From an uncultured Clostridia bacterium (GTDB lineage Bacteria; Bacillota; Clostridia; Oscillospirales; Oscillospiraceae), in the NCBI GenBank assembly GCA_937907975.1, contig CALEQS010000120.1, positions 1-7,606 on the forward strand: a stretch of DNA of 7,606 nucleotides. Reading direction: 5' to 3'. The notes under the pieces were generated by a model, which saw only the letters and a list, made by a program, of their open reading frames with translations, searched no databases and was not told the origin of the DNA. The position numbers and the translations under genes were made by a program. The number at the start of each line of letters is the position of its first letter. Position 1 is the stretch's first letter. This document shows, one piece after another, positions 6,551 to 7,606 of this stretch.

Positions 6551-7021
6551 ATGGCAAAAGTATATAAGCTGACCGCCGCCCGTCTGAAGGAACTGCAGGA
6601 CGAAATGGTCTGGATGAAGACCGTCCGTGAAAAGGAAGTGGCTGACCTCATCAAGGAAGCCCGCTCCTTTGGCGATCTGTCCGAGAACAGCGAGTATGAC
6701 GAGGCGAAGAACGAACAGGGCAAGCTCTACTCCCGCATGGCTGAGGTCGAGGACATTCTGGCCAACTACGAGCTCATCAATGAGGACGAGTTTGACGCCG
6801 CCACCATCCATCCCGGCAGCGTGGTGAAGGTGCACTGCGACGAGCTGAACATGGACGTGGAATACAAGATCGTCGGCTCTCAGGAGGCCGACCCCATGCA
6901 TGGCCGAATCTCCGAGGAGTCCCCCTTTGGCCGCGCCCTGATGGGCCAGCACGAGGGTGCCACCGTCGTGGTGGAAGCTCCCGCCGGCCAGACTCATTAC
7001 ACCGTTCTGAGCATTTCCTGA
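6551..7021 (+). CDS. greA: Transcription elongation factor GreA
   Basis: GreA enters the secondary channel of RNA polymerase and stimulates cleavage of backtracked RNA, rescuing stalled complexes and improving fidelity. The 156-residue product has the normal family length. An N-terminal coiled-coil hairpin (about 8-75) carries the tip motif ARSFGDLSENSEYDEAKNEQ split across residues 37-56, including the acidic tip residues D42 and E45. Those correspond to the catalytic Asp and Glu that coordinate the active-site magnesium in characterised GreA proteins. The C-terminal FKBP-like domain (about 85-156) shows IHPGSVVKV, YKIVGSQEADP, ISEESPFGRALMG and the closing YTVLSIS. I chose the ATG at 6551 because MAKVYKLT matches the usual family beginning. 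An in-frame ATG at 6518 would add 11 residues (MTKYSGRLCFI) and cannot be ruled out. lysS follows after 31 bases, a pairing common in clostridia. The tip motif and length favour GreA over other Gre-family paralogues. Confidence 0.96.
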   Translation: MAKVYKLTAARLKELQDEMVWMKTVREKEVADLIKEARSFGDLSENSEYDEAKNEQGKLYSRMAEVEDILANYELINEDEFDAATIHPGSVVKVHCDELNMDVEYKIVGSQEADPMHGRISEESPFGRALMGQHEGATVVVEAPAGQTHYTVLSIS

Positions 7022-7052
7022 GACACCTATAGAGAAAGAAGGAGCAAGATTC

Positions 7053-7606
7053 ATGGCTGAGAAGCAATCCAACGGCAACCAGAAGGTCTCCGAGCAGCAG
7101 GTGCGCCGGGAAAAGCTGACCCTCCTGCAGGAGGCGGGCCGCGACCCCTTTGTGCAGACCAAGTTTACGGTGACCAATTTCAGCACCGATATTACCGAGC
7201 ATTTTGACGAGATGGAGGGCCAGATCGTCACCATCGCCGGCCGCCTGATGAGCAAGCGCGGCATGGGCAAGGTGTCCTTCTGCGACCTGCAGGACAAAAA
7301 GGGCCGCGTGCAGCTCTATGTCCGCCGTGACCTGGTGGGCGAAGACGAGTACACATGGTTCAAGAAGTATGACACCGGCGACATCGTGGGTGTTACCGGC
7401 GAGGTATTCAAGACCGAGAAGGGCCAGATCTCCGTCCGGGCCAGCAAGGTGACTCTGCTAAGCAAGGCGCTTCAGCCCCTGCCCGAGAAGTTCCACGGCC
7501 TGACCGATCAGGAGACCCGCTACCGCCAGCGCTATGTGGATCTGATCGTCAATCCCGACGTGAAGGACACCTTTGTGAAGCGCAGCCTGATCCTGCGGGA
7601 GCTGCG
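7053..7606 (+). CDS. lysS: Class II lysyl-tRNA synthetase, N-terminal part (runs off the right edge)
   Basis: LysRS attaches lysine to tRNA-Lys in an ATP-dependent reaction in the cytoplasm. The visible 184 residues start MAEKQSNGNQKVSEQQVRREKLTLL, where the RREKL-LQEAGRDPF segment (18-33) is typical of the family. An N-terminal OB-fold anticodon-binding domain follows at about 55-140 (VTIAGRLMSKRGMGKVSFCDLQD, then GRVQLYV, GDIVGVTGEVFKTEKGQISV), split here by brief linkers. After that come PLPEKFHGLTDQETRYRQRYVDLI (143-165), the highly conserved lead into the catalytic domain, and the beginning of motif 1 (VKRSLILREL). The catalytic core with motifs 2 and 3 is outside the window. The ATG at 7053 has AAGGAG at 7039-7044 with 8 bases of spacing. 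Close spacing after greA and the lack of a terminator between them point to co-transcription from the promoter at 6426. Confidence 0.97.
   Translation, partial: MAEKQSNGNQKVSEQQVRREKLTLLQEAGRDPFVQTKFTVTNFSTDITEHFDEMEGQIVTIAGRLMSKRGMGKVSFCDLQDKKGRVQLYVRRDLVGEDEYTWFKKYDTGDIVGVTGEVFKTEKGQISVRASKVTLLSKALQPLPEKFHGLTDQETRYRQRYVDLIVNPDVKDTFVKRSLILREL

Noticed and set aside
6437..7297. Minus-strand open frame (286 codons) opposite greA and lysS
   Set aside because: It crosses the greA-lysS junction and the greA promoter on the opposite strand and has no coherent protein features.
1..7606. A hidden defence, mobile or secondary-metabolism system
   Set aside because: Nearly all coding capacity is taken by recognised housekeeping genes. 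I saw no transposase, integrase, terminal repeats, spaced direct repeats or toxin-antitoxin pair on either strand.

Overview
The window looks like an ordinary chromosomal housekeeping segment from a GC-rich Firmicute, most likely a gut clostridium of the Oscillospiraceae/Ruminococcaceae type. Four things point that way: the smc-ftsY and greA-lysS gene pairs, the wording of the proteins (a short FtsY without the acidic N-terminal A domain, a GreA starting MAKVYKLT), AAGGAG-like ribosome binding sites, and AT-rich consensus promoters set in GC-rich coding DNA. I cannot name a genus from sequence alone.

Left arm (minus strand, read right to left). A COG2509-type FAD-dependent oxidoreductase (4105-5688) has its own extended -10 promoter and ends at a strong intrinsic terminator (4022-4063). 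About 30 bases further on, a second extended -10 promoter (3962-3990) starts the smc-ftsY transcript. smc (342-3911) encodes the full-length chromosome condensation ATPase. ftsY (start at 325, cut off by the window's left edge) encodes the signal recognition particle receptor and follows smc after only 16 bases.

Right arm (plus strand). A 72-base divergent gap (5689-5760) separates the oxidoreductase from an unrecognised 222-residue protein with ten cysteines (5761-6429). A textbook promoter, TTGACA-N17-TATAAT (6426-6454), overlaps that gene's stop codon. It should drive greA (6551-7021, transcript cleavage factor), followed 31 bases later by lysS (from 7053, class II lysyl-tRNA synthetase, cut off by the right edge).

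The arms share only the divergent gap. smc/ftsY serve chromosome segregation and co-translational membrane targeting; greA/lysS serve transcription fidelity and tRNA charging. I found no tRNA, rRNA, CRISPR array, insertion sequence, prophage or defence gene, and no convincing new multi-gene system. The points most worth a second look are the uncharacterised 222-residue protein, the smc start codon, the greA promoter placed on its neighbour's stop codon, and a perfect hairpin inside the oxidoreductase gene. The long antisense reading frames across smc and the oxidoreductase look like by-products of GC-rich codon usage.
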